A DNA stretch of 64,000 bases from Pelobates cultripes (GCA_933207985.1 OW240920.1:133190850-133254849); one strand, 5' to 3'. Positions 23,820 to 35,455 are shown, numbered from the stretch's first letter. The notes: generated by a model not told the origin, from the sequence alone. Numbers and translations: made by a program.

Positions 23820-24570
23820 TTTATCAATCCTCCTAACTAGTTGCCCATCTCCATTCCACTGTCCTTTCTCGCCTTGACTACTGTAATCCACTTCTCAGTG
23901 GTCTTATGTGCTCCCAACTTGCGCCGTTACAGTCCATAATGAATGCTGCCGCGAGGCTCATCTTCCTGTCCGCCCACACCTCCCATGCCTCACCCTTCTG
24001 TCAGTCCCTACATTGGCTTCCTATAAAAATATAGAGCTCAATTTAAAATTCTGGTTCTTGCTTTCAAATCTCTACATAATGCTGCTCCCACCTATCTATC
24101 CTCCCTTATACACAAGTATATCCCGTCTAGGCCCTTACGATCTGCTGAAGACTTACGTCTATCTTCAGTCCGTACTCCCACCTCTGATGCTCGCCTTCAA
24201 GATTTCTCGAGGGCTGCACCGTTCCTGTGGAACTCGCTTCCCTCCTCTGTTCGATGCCCCAATCACCCAGTCTCCACTCCTTCAAAAAATCGTTAAAAAC
24301 CCACTTCTTCATAAAAGCGTATCAATTAAACTGTTAATAGCTCCTGACTGATTCCTCTTCTGCAACTGTCACTAGTCTAATACTATCATTACCTTTTTGT
24401 GTCATTTTACCCCACTCCCTCTAGCATGTAAGCTCATTGAGCAGGGCCCTCAACCCCTCTGTTCCTGTGTGTCCAACTTGTCTGGTTACAACTACATGTC
24501 TGTTCGTCCACCCATTGTAAAGCGCTGCGGAATTTGACAGCGCTCTATATCATAATAATAATAATAATAA
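23820..24570 (+). mobile_element. L2/Rex1-like LINE 3' fragment with ATA tail
   Basis: Nucleotides around 23873 (TTGACTACTGTAATCC) translate to the LDYCN block, followed by NAAARLI and LHWLP equivalents near 23940-24020. These are the conserved words at the end of reverse transcriptase in L2/Rex1/CR1-type LINEs. The 3' end has GTAAAGCGCTGCGGAATTTG and a run of ATA repeats at 24552-24570. Stops are frequent, so it is dead. Clade assignment within this group is uncertain. Confidence 0.75.
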
Positions 24571-24653
24571 GTTAGTGTTGAAGTGATCACTATACTAGTT
24601 CAATGTTTTATGTTAAGGTAAAAAAATTTTTATGTTAAGGATTTTTGTGGCAT

Positions 24654-25416
24654 TTAAAGGATCACGATATGGTCAGGAACACAAACATGTATTCCTGACT
24701 CTATAGTGAAAACTCACCATTTAGGTGGTTTGCCCCCAGCCCCCTCACAATGGGTTAAAACTCACCTTATTTCCAGCTCTCCACAGGTCCGCCATTGGTG
24801 ACGTCATCAAAATGGCAAATTTTTAGCCAATCCATGTATTCCTGACCCTATAGTGCAAAACCCACCATTTAGGTGGCTTTTCCCCCCTTATCCCCCTTAA
24901 AATGAATTAAAACTCACCTTATTTCCTGTGCTGCACGGGTCTGCCCCCTTGGTGACATCATCAGAATTGACGATTTTTTAGCCAATAATTTAATTGGATA
25001 AAATCAACAAAGTGCGGGGCCAAACGCGTTTTGGCCAATCAGCACCTCCTTATAGAGATGCATTGAATCAATGCATCTCTATGAGGAAAATTCAGCGTCC
25101 CCATGCAGTGTGTCGAGATGCTGAATGGCAGGGCTGCCTACTGTGCAGCACCGAGCCAGGTAGCACCTCCAATGGCCATCTGAGGAGTGGCCACTTGGAG
25201 GTGTCCCTAGGGGCAATGTAAACTCTGCCTTTTCAGAGAAAATTGTTATACTCACCAGAACAACTACATTAAGCTGTAGTTGTTCTGGTGACTATAGTGT
25301 CCCTTTAAGGTCCTGCTCTCCATTTATTCAAGGCAGTTACATACAAACTGACAATGTTTTCGCAAAACACAAACACAGTGTCAAGCCACTCAGCACAAAC
25401 CATGTACATCTAATAT
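24654..25416. repeat. Right arm of the inverted duplication, with a doubled MITE end
   Basis: 24832-25416 mirrors 22843-23411. Left of it, 24654-24831 is a second copy of the same MITE end (from TTAAAGGATCACGATATGGTCAG), joined directly to the arm. The MITE's TTAA outer end is at 25305-25308, and 25309-25416 mirrors the non-MITE flank of the left arm. Confidence 0.85.
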
Positions 25417-25624
25417 AGGCAGGGTTAGTCACTACTAAAGTGAGAATTTAAAGTAAATTTCAGGTCAAAATAGCCAAAATGGAAATAGGTCAGCTGTACT
25501 TTTAGTTTGGCTACTATAACCTTAAATTTGTAATTTCACTTTAAATTCTCCATTTAGTAAATAAACCTGATAGTGCATTAATAACAAGAGGCATGCTAAA
25601 AAGGTTAGTTTCCCATGGGGAAAG

Positions 25625-25902
25625 CATTGGATTGGCAAAAATCGGGAAGAGGGCGCAGCCAAACTCTGTTTTGGCCAATCTGCAGCTCCTCATAGAGATG
25701 CATTGAGTCAATGTATCTCTATGAGGAAAATTCAGTGTCTCCATGCAGAGCGCAGGGGCCACTTGGAGGTGTCCCTAGGGGCAATGTAAACACTGCCTTT
25801 TTTCTGAAAAGGCAGTGTTTGCATAAAAATGAGGAAGCTATTATACTCACCAGAACAACTACATTAAGCTACATTCTTCTGGTGACTATAGTGTCCCTTT
25901 AA
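25625..25902. mobile_element. TTAA MITE, truncated
   Basis: Inner part and one end (CTATAGTGTCCCTTTAA) of the 22950-23442 family, inverted, with a hairpin AAACACTGCCTTTTTTCTG at about 25788-25820. Confidence 0.7.
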
Positions 25903-26213
25903 AGACTGGTATGCCAAGATAAAGGCTCTGATACACTCCAATACATCTGTTCTATTAGCATACACGAACTCTAGGGTGTTACCGTTTGTGTGTGACATCA
26001 TTGCATGTCAGAGTGCCTTCAGCATGTATGCCAGATTTCTGAAAATTTCTGAAAATGGTTGCTATGTTAGCATGTGTAGTATGGGAATTTATCAGCATCA
26101 GTACGTAGACAGAGCTGCAGAGGAACAAATGTTCTTTACTCTACTGCACTCACCATCCCAGCAACTTCTCACCACCCCAGCAACTTGCTTCTCTTTAAAA
26201 CAGCTGAACACAA

Positions 26214-26691
26214 TTAAAGGGACACCGTAGGCACTGTATCTGCTTCATCTCATTAAGCTGGTTATAGTGTATGGAGTCCCCTGGTGCCATCATTTATTTC
26301 AGCATTAAACAGTTTTACTGTTGTAATGTTTTAATGCTAAACAAGAGTCCCCGGCAATCCATCCCATCTGTGCTGCTTTGGCTAATAAGGAAGTATTACC
26401 CTGAGCAGCAATGGGCAGCTGTGATTGGCTGAGAGTGTCAGCTGACTGCTTTTAACCTGTCAGAGTTCCAACTGACGGTATGAATGGGTATGACAACAAG
26501 GAAGTGTGTAATCTCTGCCTTAGCTACACATACAGAAGGGGCCGGACTGTGGGTGGCCAGGGACTCTTATTTTGTGGCATACTGCACAAACATGGTGCAA
26601 CACTGAATGGAGGGACAGTGCCAGGGCACTCCAGGCACTATAACCAATTCAAAGAGACAAAGTGGTTATAGTGACTACAGTGTCCCTTTAA
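26214..26691. mobile_element. TTAA MITE, complete
   Basis: 478 bp between TTAA at 26214-26217 and 26688-26691. Termini are AGGGACACCGTAGGCACT and GTGACTACAGTGTCCCT. No coding capacity. The TTAA duplication points to a piggyBac-type transposase. Confidence 0.8.
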
Positions 26692-27664
26692 GATTTTTGA
26701 TAAGGGAGACTATGCACGATGCTACCCTGAGACAACAGTAGAAGACATATCTCAACAACATTTTCCAGAACATCTCAACAGCAAAACAAGCAAAACAAAT
26801 TTTTAGGTTTCTTAATTATATTTAGTAACATTTAATATACTGAAATGTTATCTCATCCACGTATTTATCATATAAGAAAAGCTGCTTTTGCAAAGTGTTT
26901 GGTTAGTAAATATAGTTTTTTATATATATATATATATATATAGTAACATATGCATAAATGTGAGAACTGAGTACACATAATAAGGTGTGTCACGGGTGTA
27001 TCAAGGTTGCTTGGCACCTGGGGCAGAGCTGTACTTTGGGACCTCACCCCTAGAAAATCATATGTCATTGTAAAATTTTATGTGATTCTCAACATGTCTC
27101 TTCTTTTGTGCATATCACATGACTCTCCTTGTATGTCTCTCCTAATCCCTTCTTATCCAATTATTTATGTCTTAACCTCCCTTTGCCACCTTGTGTCTGT
27201 AAGCCCCTTTAACATCCTAACCCCTTCTGCCTCTCTTTTTCTCCTTTTGCCCCATGTCTATTTTACCACCCTTTTGTGTCTCTTATCCCCCTTATGTGTC
27301 TCTCACTCTACCTCTTCTATATATCTTAGCCCTTCCCGCACTTTTGGTTGTCTTGTACCCCCTTCTATTTCTCCTACTCCTTTCCTTACTGGTGTGTCTC
27401 TTAACTCCCCTTTCTCCCTTTGTACTACTCTTCTCTCTTGTGTCATGTGGCCTTGCAGAACATAGTAGGGGATCTTCTTTATCTCTTGTCCAGTCTGACA
27501 GTAGCTGCTCTCAGTGTGCTGTTAGCATCATATTCCTGCAACCTCGAGTCACAGAACATTGTGAGCAGCTTTCTCAGACCAGGTAGAGTCAATGGCGTAG
27601 CTAGAGTTTTGCCGCCGGGGCTGTCCCTGAGTTTTCTGCCCCTATATCGACCCAAGTACAAAAT
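26692..27664. other. Non-coding; TA microsatellite and pyrimidine repeat
   Basis: TA dinucleotide run at about 26920-26942. 27110-27430 is the TGTGTCTCTTA/CCCC repeat also seen near 19690. Sequences at 26992 (CACGGGTGTATCAAGG) and 27590 (CAATGGCGTAGCTAGAG) look like hAT left ends, but I found no matching right ends. Confidence 0.4.
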
Positions 27665-28246
27665 CTATCTGTGCAGGGAGGGAGGGGTCTGTAAAGGGAT
27701 GGAGGGGGGACTGTGCAGGGAGGGAAGGGGGACTGTGCAGGCAGGGAGAGAGGGGATCTGTGAAGGTAGGGGGGATGTGCAGGGAGGAAGAGGGTCTATG
27801 AAGGGAGATAATCGGAGAGGGTCTGTGAAGGAAGGGGGGTTGAGCAGGGAGGAAGAGGGTCTGTGAAGGGAGGGGGACTGAGCAGGGAGGGAAAGGGTCT
27901 GTGAAGGGGGGCTGAGCAGGAAGGGAGAGGGTCTGTGAAGAGGGGGGCTGAGCAGAGAGGGAGCGGGGGCTGAGCAGGGAGGGAGAGGGTCTGTGAAGGG
28001 AGGGGGGCTGAGCAGGGAGGGAAAGGGTCTGTGAAGGGAGAGGGGCCGAGCAAGGAGCGAGAGGGTCTGTGAAGGGAGGTGGGCTGAGCTGGGAGGGAGA
28101 GGTTCTGTGAAGGGAGGGGGGTTGAGCAGGCAGGGAGAGGGCTTGTGAAAGGAGGGGGCTGTCAGAAGGGAGGGAAGGGGGCTGAGCAGGGAGGGAGAGG
28201 GTCTTTGAAGGGAGGGGGGCTGATCAGGTATGACAGGAAAATGCAC
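27665..28246. repeat. G-rich minisatellite, about 38-bp unit
   Basis: About 14 imperfect copies of a unit containing GGTCTGTGAAGGGAGGGG and GCTGAGCAGGGAGGGAGA. The minus-strand open frame of Pro-Ser-Leu repeats is a product of the repeat and not a gene. Confidence 0.88.
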
Positions 28247-28680
28247 AGGGTGAAAAAAAATATCTTGAAAATATCACCATTGTCATGGGGAAAACACGCA
28301 ACCTATGTCCACTTTAAAAATAATAAGAATATATGTGAACAATAAATCGAAAATACTGCAATCCGTTTTCACTGTTATCTGTAAGGCATCTATTCTAAGG
28401 ACTCCTGAGTTGTAACGGGCATAAATATAAAAAGAGTATAAATAAACCATTACAAAAATGCTCCAGATCTGAATAGCTTTGATGACACCATTATTTAACC
28501 GTGCTGCTAATTGGTGAAATGCATAAAATATATTACAGATGATAAAATTATAGTAATAACTAGAAAAGCTACAATTTATTGGGAAATTGTGTAAAGTGTT
28601 CTTGCCTCCACCAGTAGTCTACAACTGGAGTGGGCGGAGTAACTGTTATTATTTATTTATATAGCACATTTAATTGCAAC
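28247..28680. other. Non-coding stretch
   Basis: AT-rich; nothing recognised except a TTATTATTTATTTATATAG tract at 28647-28665. Confidence 0.4.
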
Positions 28681-28681
28681 G

Positions 28682-28999
28682 TTATTTCCCAAAGTGCTTC
28701 GCAGTTACATTAAAACATACATTTATAAAAACATTAGCAGGTGTACAAAAGGCCCTGTCATCAATAAATTGGGTAGCATACAAGTTAGTCTGGGAAGCAA
28801 TCTCCTCCCAGATGGTATCCCCTAAAAATAGTTCTACATACTGAATTGGGGAGAAGCCATCCACATTAACATTAATGCCTGCGTTGGCACTAAAAGGGGG
28901 GACGTTGGGCTCGGCTAACTGGAGGTACCCAGTCCTCCTCCACATTCGGCGTAGCAGAGGAAGCACAGCTTCTTTCTTCAGCCGGCTCACACACAGATG
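28682..28999 (-). pseudogene. piggyBac transposase fragment
   Basis: About 100 codons on the minus strand. The centre reads NVNVDGFSPIQYVELFLGD followed by IASQTNLYATQFI, which matches the start of the piggyBac/PGBD transposase fold (conserved SPIxYFxLFxxD and TNxYA words). The catalytic aspartates lie further downstream in the family and are absent here. The frame ends soon after in unrelated sequence, so this is an N-terminal remnant. A related autonomous element could have mobilised the many TTAA-flanked MITEs in this window (inference). Confidence 0.75.
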
Positions 29000-29845
29000 A
29001 CATGTCGTCTTGACTAGACGTGTCAGATGTGTGCATAAAAACCAGAATTAAAAAATTACCACTACACTTTCTTTGGGGGGCAAAATGGTTGGGGGAAACA
29101 AGTCAAAACACCCCATTTTCTATAACCTTTGATGTCTACTTTATAAAAATATATACTATATATACTGTCATGATGGTAACATTAACTGGGGGGTGCAAAA
29201 ATATGTCAAACTGAAGATAGACCAAGCATACCCTATATATCAAGTTGAAAAACTGACATGTACAAGTTCTGATTGTTGAATAAAAATAGGTGTAAAAATC
29301 TACACATACCAGGAGATCCCTAAACCAATAAAAGATAGCGTCTAATATTCATATAGATAGCTCTAAGAAATAAAGTGCAAAATAGAACCAGTACAATTGG
29401 AAGAATTTGAAATGACAGTAGCAAACATATAAAAAGGTGGAATACAATCTGAAAAACGAACACTAGATGTCAGCCAAGTGCTAAGTAGTCTCACATAGAG
29501 GGGGAATGTTAACTAAACAATCAATGTTCAGCAGACATAAAATAGCAATGAAAAAAACAAATATGACTTAAATGGTCTGTGGCTTAAATGTAGATCTGCA
29601 CAATCTCATCTATTTTATAAAATACCACTCAATAGTCCAAAACTTTGTAGAATGAATCCAGATTAATGGTATAACGGTAAAAGTCAGTAACTGATGTTCT
29701 GGATAGCAAAGTTAGTTTGATGTAGAAAATGAACCTGATGTGGAATAATTTCACTGTCACAATCAACACACTATGTAGCTATCCATTAAAAAAGATAGTA
29801 ACATAATGATGTGGAAATCAATCAATCAATAAATTGATTATCTTG
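29000..29845. other. Non-coding stretch
   Basis: AT-rich sequence without recognisable genes or repeats. Confidence 0.4.
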
Positions 29846-30268
29846 CGTATCTGCCCTCGGCCAAATTAAAGAAATAGTGCGTGCACGCTCCTGAAGTAAT
29901 TCACACCAGACACAAGTTTCAGGTTAATGAAAAACTTGAGGAATGTTTATTCAGGGGGGACGACATGTCCCTTATAAAGCAAAATGACATCATATGCATT
30001 GTCAGAGATAACATGAAATAATACATCAATAATTGGTTAGGTGTTAAGTGGTTCATTTAATGCTCTGCGTACTGAGGGTGATGTCATCGGCATCTTAGAG
30101 GTCTCTCCCAGATTCCAGCGCCATCTTGTTAATGATGGTGTTAGTCGATGTTCAAGGGGAAACATTTTAGGTAAATCATATAGAAAGTTGAATAATGCTG
30201 ATAGTAGTTGTGTTGAGTAAATATGCATTTTACTAATACAAATTGGGTTAATATTTTTGTCCACAACA
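29846..30268 (-). repeat. 3' LTR of an endogenous retrovirus (left boundary uncertain)
   Basis: On the minus strand a purine tract (AAGGGGGGAC) ends at 30269 and is followed by TGTTGTGGAC, the expected start of a 3' LTR, directly downstream of env. An AATAAA is on the minus strand near 29947-29952. The other end is placed at …TACGCA (29846) by analogy only. Confidence 0.5.
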
Positions 30269-30484
30269 GTCCCCCCTTAAAATGACTATTTACGAAAAGA
30301 ATGAAGGAAAAGACAGCCAACTACTAGCTAGCTAACCCTAATAATGTCCCTAATTTGGCTACAGCTCATCTGTCTTAACAGTCCTTGAACACTTCACTGC
30401 GCAAGTATCCCGCAGCGGCTAACCCACTACATCTCCTGCATCAGACTTTTGCCCGTAGAGACAGACGCTATCCCTGTACTGTCT

Positions 30485-32341
30485 CTATAAAGTGGTAGTA
30501 GTTGTTGTCTGTTTGAAATGGTGGGACTGAAGTGGTGTGTGTAGAGTGTCACAGTCTATATCATCAGCATCTTGGTGTAAGTATATGGGTGTAGTGCGGT
30601 CAATGGTCTGGTCTACGGTCTTTTGTAAGTATCTCTGCACGCAAGGTACCACACAACAGGTTAGGAAGAGGAAGAAGATCATTACAGTAAGAACTGCCAT
30701 CCCTATTTGGAAAAGAGTCCTTTGCCATCCACTCAGCCATCCAAACCATTTATCCCAAGACTTAGGAACCCCTGAATTTTTCTTTAATTCATCAGAGAGA
30801 TTTTTCTAATTTCTCTATGGCCATGGTTACCTTACCATTAAGACCAGTATTGTCCGGGATAAAAGTACAACATGTCATCGTCTCAGGGAGTATTTTACAT
30901 ACGCCCCCCTTTTCAGATAAAATCATGTCTAAGGCTATTCTGTTTTGAAATGTCATGTGAGAGGTAGCCTGTAACTGTTCGGCTAAGCCCTGTAGGGCAT
31001 CTCGAGTGTAGTTGACAAATCGTTGTTGATTGTAGTAGATGTAATTGATCCAGTTAACATTTTTATTAGCAGTGATGAGGGGGATCAAGGATTCAAATCC
31101 TGCCGCCACTTCATCTCTGGCTTTGAATTCATTTGGTACCCCCCTAGGTACTCCAATGGCATCTATATATACATGTGGGTCAAAACTACCTCAGATAGGA
31201 CTTTCTCTTTTTACTCTAAGATGTGTATGTGATGTGATGAATCGTATGGACCTTGGTGGTTGTCAGGGAAGATGTGTATGGGCATAATAACTTTAGTTAA
31301 AGTTCATTCTCCCCACCATAAGCCAGTCATTTTTGACCTAAATTGCATGTCACCACATAACCAATAAATGTCTCCCACAGATTTAATCTGATTCACTAAT
31401 AATGTCGTGGGTGGATTCCGGTAAATTGCACAGTAACCAGAAGGGAATTTGCCTACAAATTTACCTGTGACTCCGTGCATTCTATAGCAAGTGTAATTAC
31501 CTGGGTACACGGTGACTCCATCCGGTGGTCTGGTGCTCCCTTGGGTTATTGGGTAAGCCTTTTTCCATGAATCACATGCTGATGAATTTACAATTGTTTG
31601 TGCATAGAGGCTTAAGAAACATGTCTCAACATCGAGGGGTAAATTTAGAGGCACTGTACCTAAGTGGGGTCTAGCTCCACCACAAACATAACAGTTGGTT
31701 TTATTATGAGAGTTAGCATTATACCTCATCCATTCAAGCCATAGGTTAGTATCTGAAAAACCAGTCTCCACAGCCATAGTGTCTTCAAATGTGGGATTAG
31801 CAATAGCGACCATGTCCTTAAAGAGTCTTGATGTGTGGTTTCGGGGGATTTACTGTCGTGTGTTGACCCTACCCAGTCGGGTGATGTAAGCATGTCTTGC
31901 AAATAAAATATTCCCAAATTATTGTATGAGCCGCACCCTATCCAGTACATTCCCATTATGTATTCCCCAGCATCACCTGAGCTGGGATGTTCTATATTTA
32001 AGGTTAATTTTATTGGAGTAGACTGTGTTGGTTTACACAAGGTCATTCGGTATAGCAAAGGTTTCCCATGTCTGTCAACTCGGTCTAAGGCACTCTGTGG
32101 TTTGTAACCCCATGGTCGGCCTGTGTTCCAACCCGCTGCTTTCCATGAACTACAGTGATGTCCCCAATGACCGCCCGTCACACAGATGTATGGGTCCTTC
32201 TTGCTTGGTATGACTTTGTATATTGCTGAGTGTTGTGATTGTGGGAAAGTACAAGTAACAATATCACAGTAATCAAAAGTAAATGTAGCCACTTGTGTGT
32301 TGGAAGAGTTGTACCAAAATGTGTAAACATGATTATCTTTG
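30485..32341 (-). pseudogene. Endogenous retrovirus env (surface and transmembrane parts), broken
   Basis: The surface-subunit part lies at 32341-31304 in two overlapping frames, with many Cys and N-glycosylation sites (NSSN, NKTN, NYTC). The transmembrane part is at 31109-30792 and contains an immunosuppressive-domain-like segment followed by a Cys and a CC pair. A hydrophobic anchor with a short cytoplasmic tail follows at 30700-30485. The layout fits class I (gamma/epsilon-like) env. Frameshifts break it into at least four pieces. Its 5' start is missing because another LTR element is inserted at 32342. No gag or pol of this provirus is seen in the window. Confidence 0.85.
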
Positions 32342-33032
32342 TGTGATCCTTGTCTGCAGGTAGCACGGTCCTCTAGGGTAAACAACAGGCACAGTCCTTT
32401 ATTTGAATATAATCCAGGCACTTTATTTGTAAGTCCACACAGGAGACAGCAGCAAATGAAAACATAAATATAACACAAATCCCTATAAACAAAAACCTAG
32501 CTCGTCTGAGCACATACTAACTTCAGGTTCCCTATCTCTCAGGGGTTAAACTAGAACAAAACAATATTGGTTTCACCAACCTAGTGTCTTTATCAGCTCT
32601 CTGCACTCCAGTGCTAAGTCAGCCTGTTGCTTTCCTTTCTACACTCCCAGTGCTCCAAGCCAGCCTTAACTGCTTTCCTTCTGCACTCCCAGTGCACAGT
32701 CTCCTTGACTCTCTCACTGGAGAGAACAGCCTATCTCCTACCTGCTTCCCGGGAGGAAGCCAGCAATCCCCCTTTTACCTGCCTAACAGAGAGGGGTTTA
32801 TTCCCACTGCTACAGCTGATCATCTGCAGCTGAGCAGTGGGTTGGAGACAGTTCCAAAAAACTCTGGCCTGTACCTTATTTCTCCCAGTTGTGTATAAAC
32901 CCACCCTGCTCTCCAAATGCTCCACCCCAGGGGCCCATAACTAAACGGTGGTTTGTGTTGCCTATAACACATACTACACATACTCCCCCTGGGGTTAAAT
33001 GTTATAGGCCTATCTGCCTTCACTTTATCACA
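32342..33032 (-). repeat. 3' LTR of a second Gypsy-type element
   Basis: On the minus strand a G-rich tract (GCTGGGGGGGGGATA) precedes TGTGATAAAGTG at 33032. The opposite end is …GGATCACA at 32342, giving TGTGAT…ATCACA inverted ends and 691 bp. It abuts env sequence on its outer side. AATAAA-like words occur near 32398-32410. The call rests on position and ends. Confidence 0.6.
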
Positions 33033-33901
33033 TATCCCCCCCCCAGCTCAGACCCATCGGGGCAAGCGGCCTTCAAACACAAACCATGAACATTCATATC
33101 ACCTAGGGCTGTACCAGCCCTGACTAGTTTCTCAGTTACAGGAAGTGGCCTATTGTAGATGGTGGCTAGCTTGATCCCTTGTAGTTTAAGGAGCCCCCAC
33201 CCAATAAGATAACCCAAATAGTTAACCTCCTCTAATCCTAGATAACACTTAGTGTTAACGGTCAAACCAGCAGCCCTTACATTATTCACAACTAACTGGA
33301 CCTTCATCAGGTGTGCTTCCCAGTCCACCCAGTAAATCACCACATCACCAAGGTAGGCAGCTGCATACTTTCTGTGGGACCAGAGTATTCTATTCATCAT
33401 ATGCAGAAAGGGGGCCGGTGCACCATGCAACCTGAATGGCAGTACTTTATGTTGCCATAACCCCTCGGGAGTAGAAAACGCTGCTCTTCCCTTTGCCTTC
33501 TCTGTCAGGGGAACCTGCCAATACCCTATGACCAGGTCCAAGGTACTCAGATACCTGGCCTTACTTATTCGCTCTTGCGTTTGAGCTACATGTACTATAG
33601 GGCATTTAACATTTACAACCTCTGTAACAAACTCTACCTCTGTCGTGGGGTATGTGCGGGTGTCACCATGTGTACACACAATATTAATCATTTGTCTTAT
33701 ATCACATGTCTCTGGCTGGAGCAGAACACTTTTCAAAGTAGCCTCACTCCCTGAATCAATTAGTGCTTGTACACAATTCCCTTCCACCATCACCACTTTT
33801 AACTGTGCTGTAACACCACCACTAGTCACCACACACATCTTTAAGCAAGTCAATACAATCCTATGCAGAGCCCTTATTACTACATTGCATTGGCTCTTCA
33901 C
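33033..33901 (-). pseudogene. Internally deleted Gypsy pol: protease joined to reverse transcriptase
   Basis: One open frame on the minus strand reads a protease site (ALIDSGSEATL) and then, about 65 residues later, mid reverse transcriptase (YLSTLDLVIGYWQVPL), continuing through VLPFRLHGAPAPF and YLGDVVIY to LGYLIGWGLL. The early fingers of the reverse transcriptase are missing. The catalytic YxDD box is YLGD, so one metal-binding Asp is lost. RNase H and integrase are absent: the frame runs into the LTR. An inactive copy. Confidence 0.82.
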
Positions 33902-34900
33902 TCTCAGGACAGTTATATGTAATATGTCCTTTCTTTCCAGTTTCCCCTGCTTATCTGGTTGCTAGAGAATCTAGGCTGAGGATCAGTACTGTGTGGCTCC
34001 TTAGTAGCCAAGTTCCTCTCAATCATCATCTGCTTCCACATCCACAGCAGCTTCTGGTTTGATAATCTCTCAATGTCCGAGTTACTTTCAAACGCAAACT
34101 TTACAAAGGCTTTGCGTGTAACTAACTTTTCTATATCACTTATACATCCGATTCCTTCATGAGCTGGATTTTCCAGGTGCTCAACCTCTTCAAGACCTGG
34201 TTCTGTCACCAGCTCATCCTCCACTGGAACAAGTCCCTCTGTGAAGGGCTCCACAACATCCTCCATCAGTTCTTCGAATTCCTGGGAGCCTTCCTTGCTC
34301 CCTATGGGTAATGCTACAGGTTTCATCTCTATATCCTCAGGGGGTTGGCCAGGGAGGCTGTCTAGAGCACCCTCCTCCTGCATGAATGCAGCCTTTGATC
34401 CCAGTTCCATCCCATCATGCTCGGCCTGGCCTGGCCTGGCATGGAGCACTGTTCTTGTGCCGGAGGCCTAGACTCCTAGACTCTTTGCTTTGCCTGGTTT
34501 CCTCCCCAGGGGTATCCTCTGCTTGCTCGGCCTTGAGTGGCCACCTCTCAATGTCAGCAATGCTTTCCTCTGGGCTGTCTGGCAGTCTCCCTGTTCCCTC
34601 GGGGGTGTCCAGAGACGCAATCATGGCCTCTCACTGGGTTATGACAGCCCTGGTATCAAACAGCCGGTCAGGCAGTCCGAGCCCCGCCTTTAATTCCATT
34701 ACCGTTTTCCCAGAATCTGGCAGCGGTTCCAGGTAGTCAGTGTGCCCAGGCACTGTAGATGTAGTCTTTGCCAGCAGATACAGTTCTACGGCTCCCAGAC
34801 AATCATTCACAGTTTTTGTAGCAATACCAGGTGTCTCTGAAATATTTCATTCTGCTACACCAATGTCATCTACTATGTCACTTTCTCCTTGGTTGGGCTT
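33902..34900 (-). pseudogene. Gypsy gag remnant with zinc knuckle
   Basis: Acidic, Glu/Pro-rich reading frames on the minus strand (34624-34415 and 34449-33913), shifted relative to each other at a GGCCT repeat near 34423-34445. Near 33935-33905 a frame gives GKKGHITYNCP, the second half of a CCHC knuckle. It lies immediately upstream of the protease/RT fragment. No 5' LTR was found above 34900. Confidence 0.6.
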
Positions 34901-34968
34901 TTCTGTGCTGCAAAATGTCCTTGGAAATTTTTTTCAAATGTTGGCAACTATGGCACTGTATCAAGGGT

Positions 34969-35047
34969 AATGTGTTTGTTTTTCAATAATCCCTGGTGGA
35001 AAATAATGAATCCTCCACCAGGGATTATTAAAAAAACAAAACACATT
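34969..35047. repeat. 79-bp hairpin
   Basis: AATGTGTTTGTTTTTCAATA…CCCTGGTGGA pairs with TCCACCAGGG…AACACATT around AAATAATGAATCC. It may be the core of a larger foldback element whose right end reads GACGCCACTG at 35171-35180. Confidence 0.75.
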
Positions 35048-35184
35048 GTGTCGGGGCGGGGCTTAACATGCGGCAGGGGCGGGGTCAAACTTCAGTGAGG
35101 ATGGGGTTAAATGTGCCCCCTCTACTTTTGTCCCTGGCCCTCCATGTGCTCCCCCTTAAAATGAATCATAGAGACGCCACTGGT

Positions 35185-35455
35185 CCATACACACAAATAG
35201 ACTGCTATGTACATACACACACAGACTGCTGAGTCCATACACACAAATAGACTGCTATGTACATACACACACACACTGCTGAGTCCATGCACACACACAC
35301 ACACACACAGACTGCTGAGTCCATACACACACACACATACACACAGACTGCTGAGTCCATACCCACACACACACACACAGACTGCTGAGTCCATACACAC
35401 ACACACACACACACACAGACTGCTGAGTCCATACACACACACACACACACATCAA
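35185..35455. repeat. CA minisatellite with TGAGTCCATA units
   Basis: Repeats of ACACACACAGACTGCTGAGTCCATAC, six or so. Open frames over it (Cys-Val on minus, Thr-His on plus) are repeat translations. Confidence 0.88.

Noticed and set aside
27665..28246. 193-codon Pro/Ser/Leu-rich minus-strand frame
   Set aside because: Directly produced by the 38-bp G-rich minisatellite.
29000..29845. Extension of the retroviral 3' LTR to a TGTTG near 29277
   Set aside because: Would give matching TGTTG/CAACA ends but no other evidence; the shorter LTR fits the AATAAA position better.
32178..32366. Minus-strand 62-codon frame
   Set aside because: Alternative frame over env sequence and the LTR junction.
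35171..35192. Complete hAT element ending at GACGCCACTG
   Set aside because: No left terminus or matching 8-bp duplication found.
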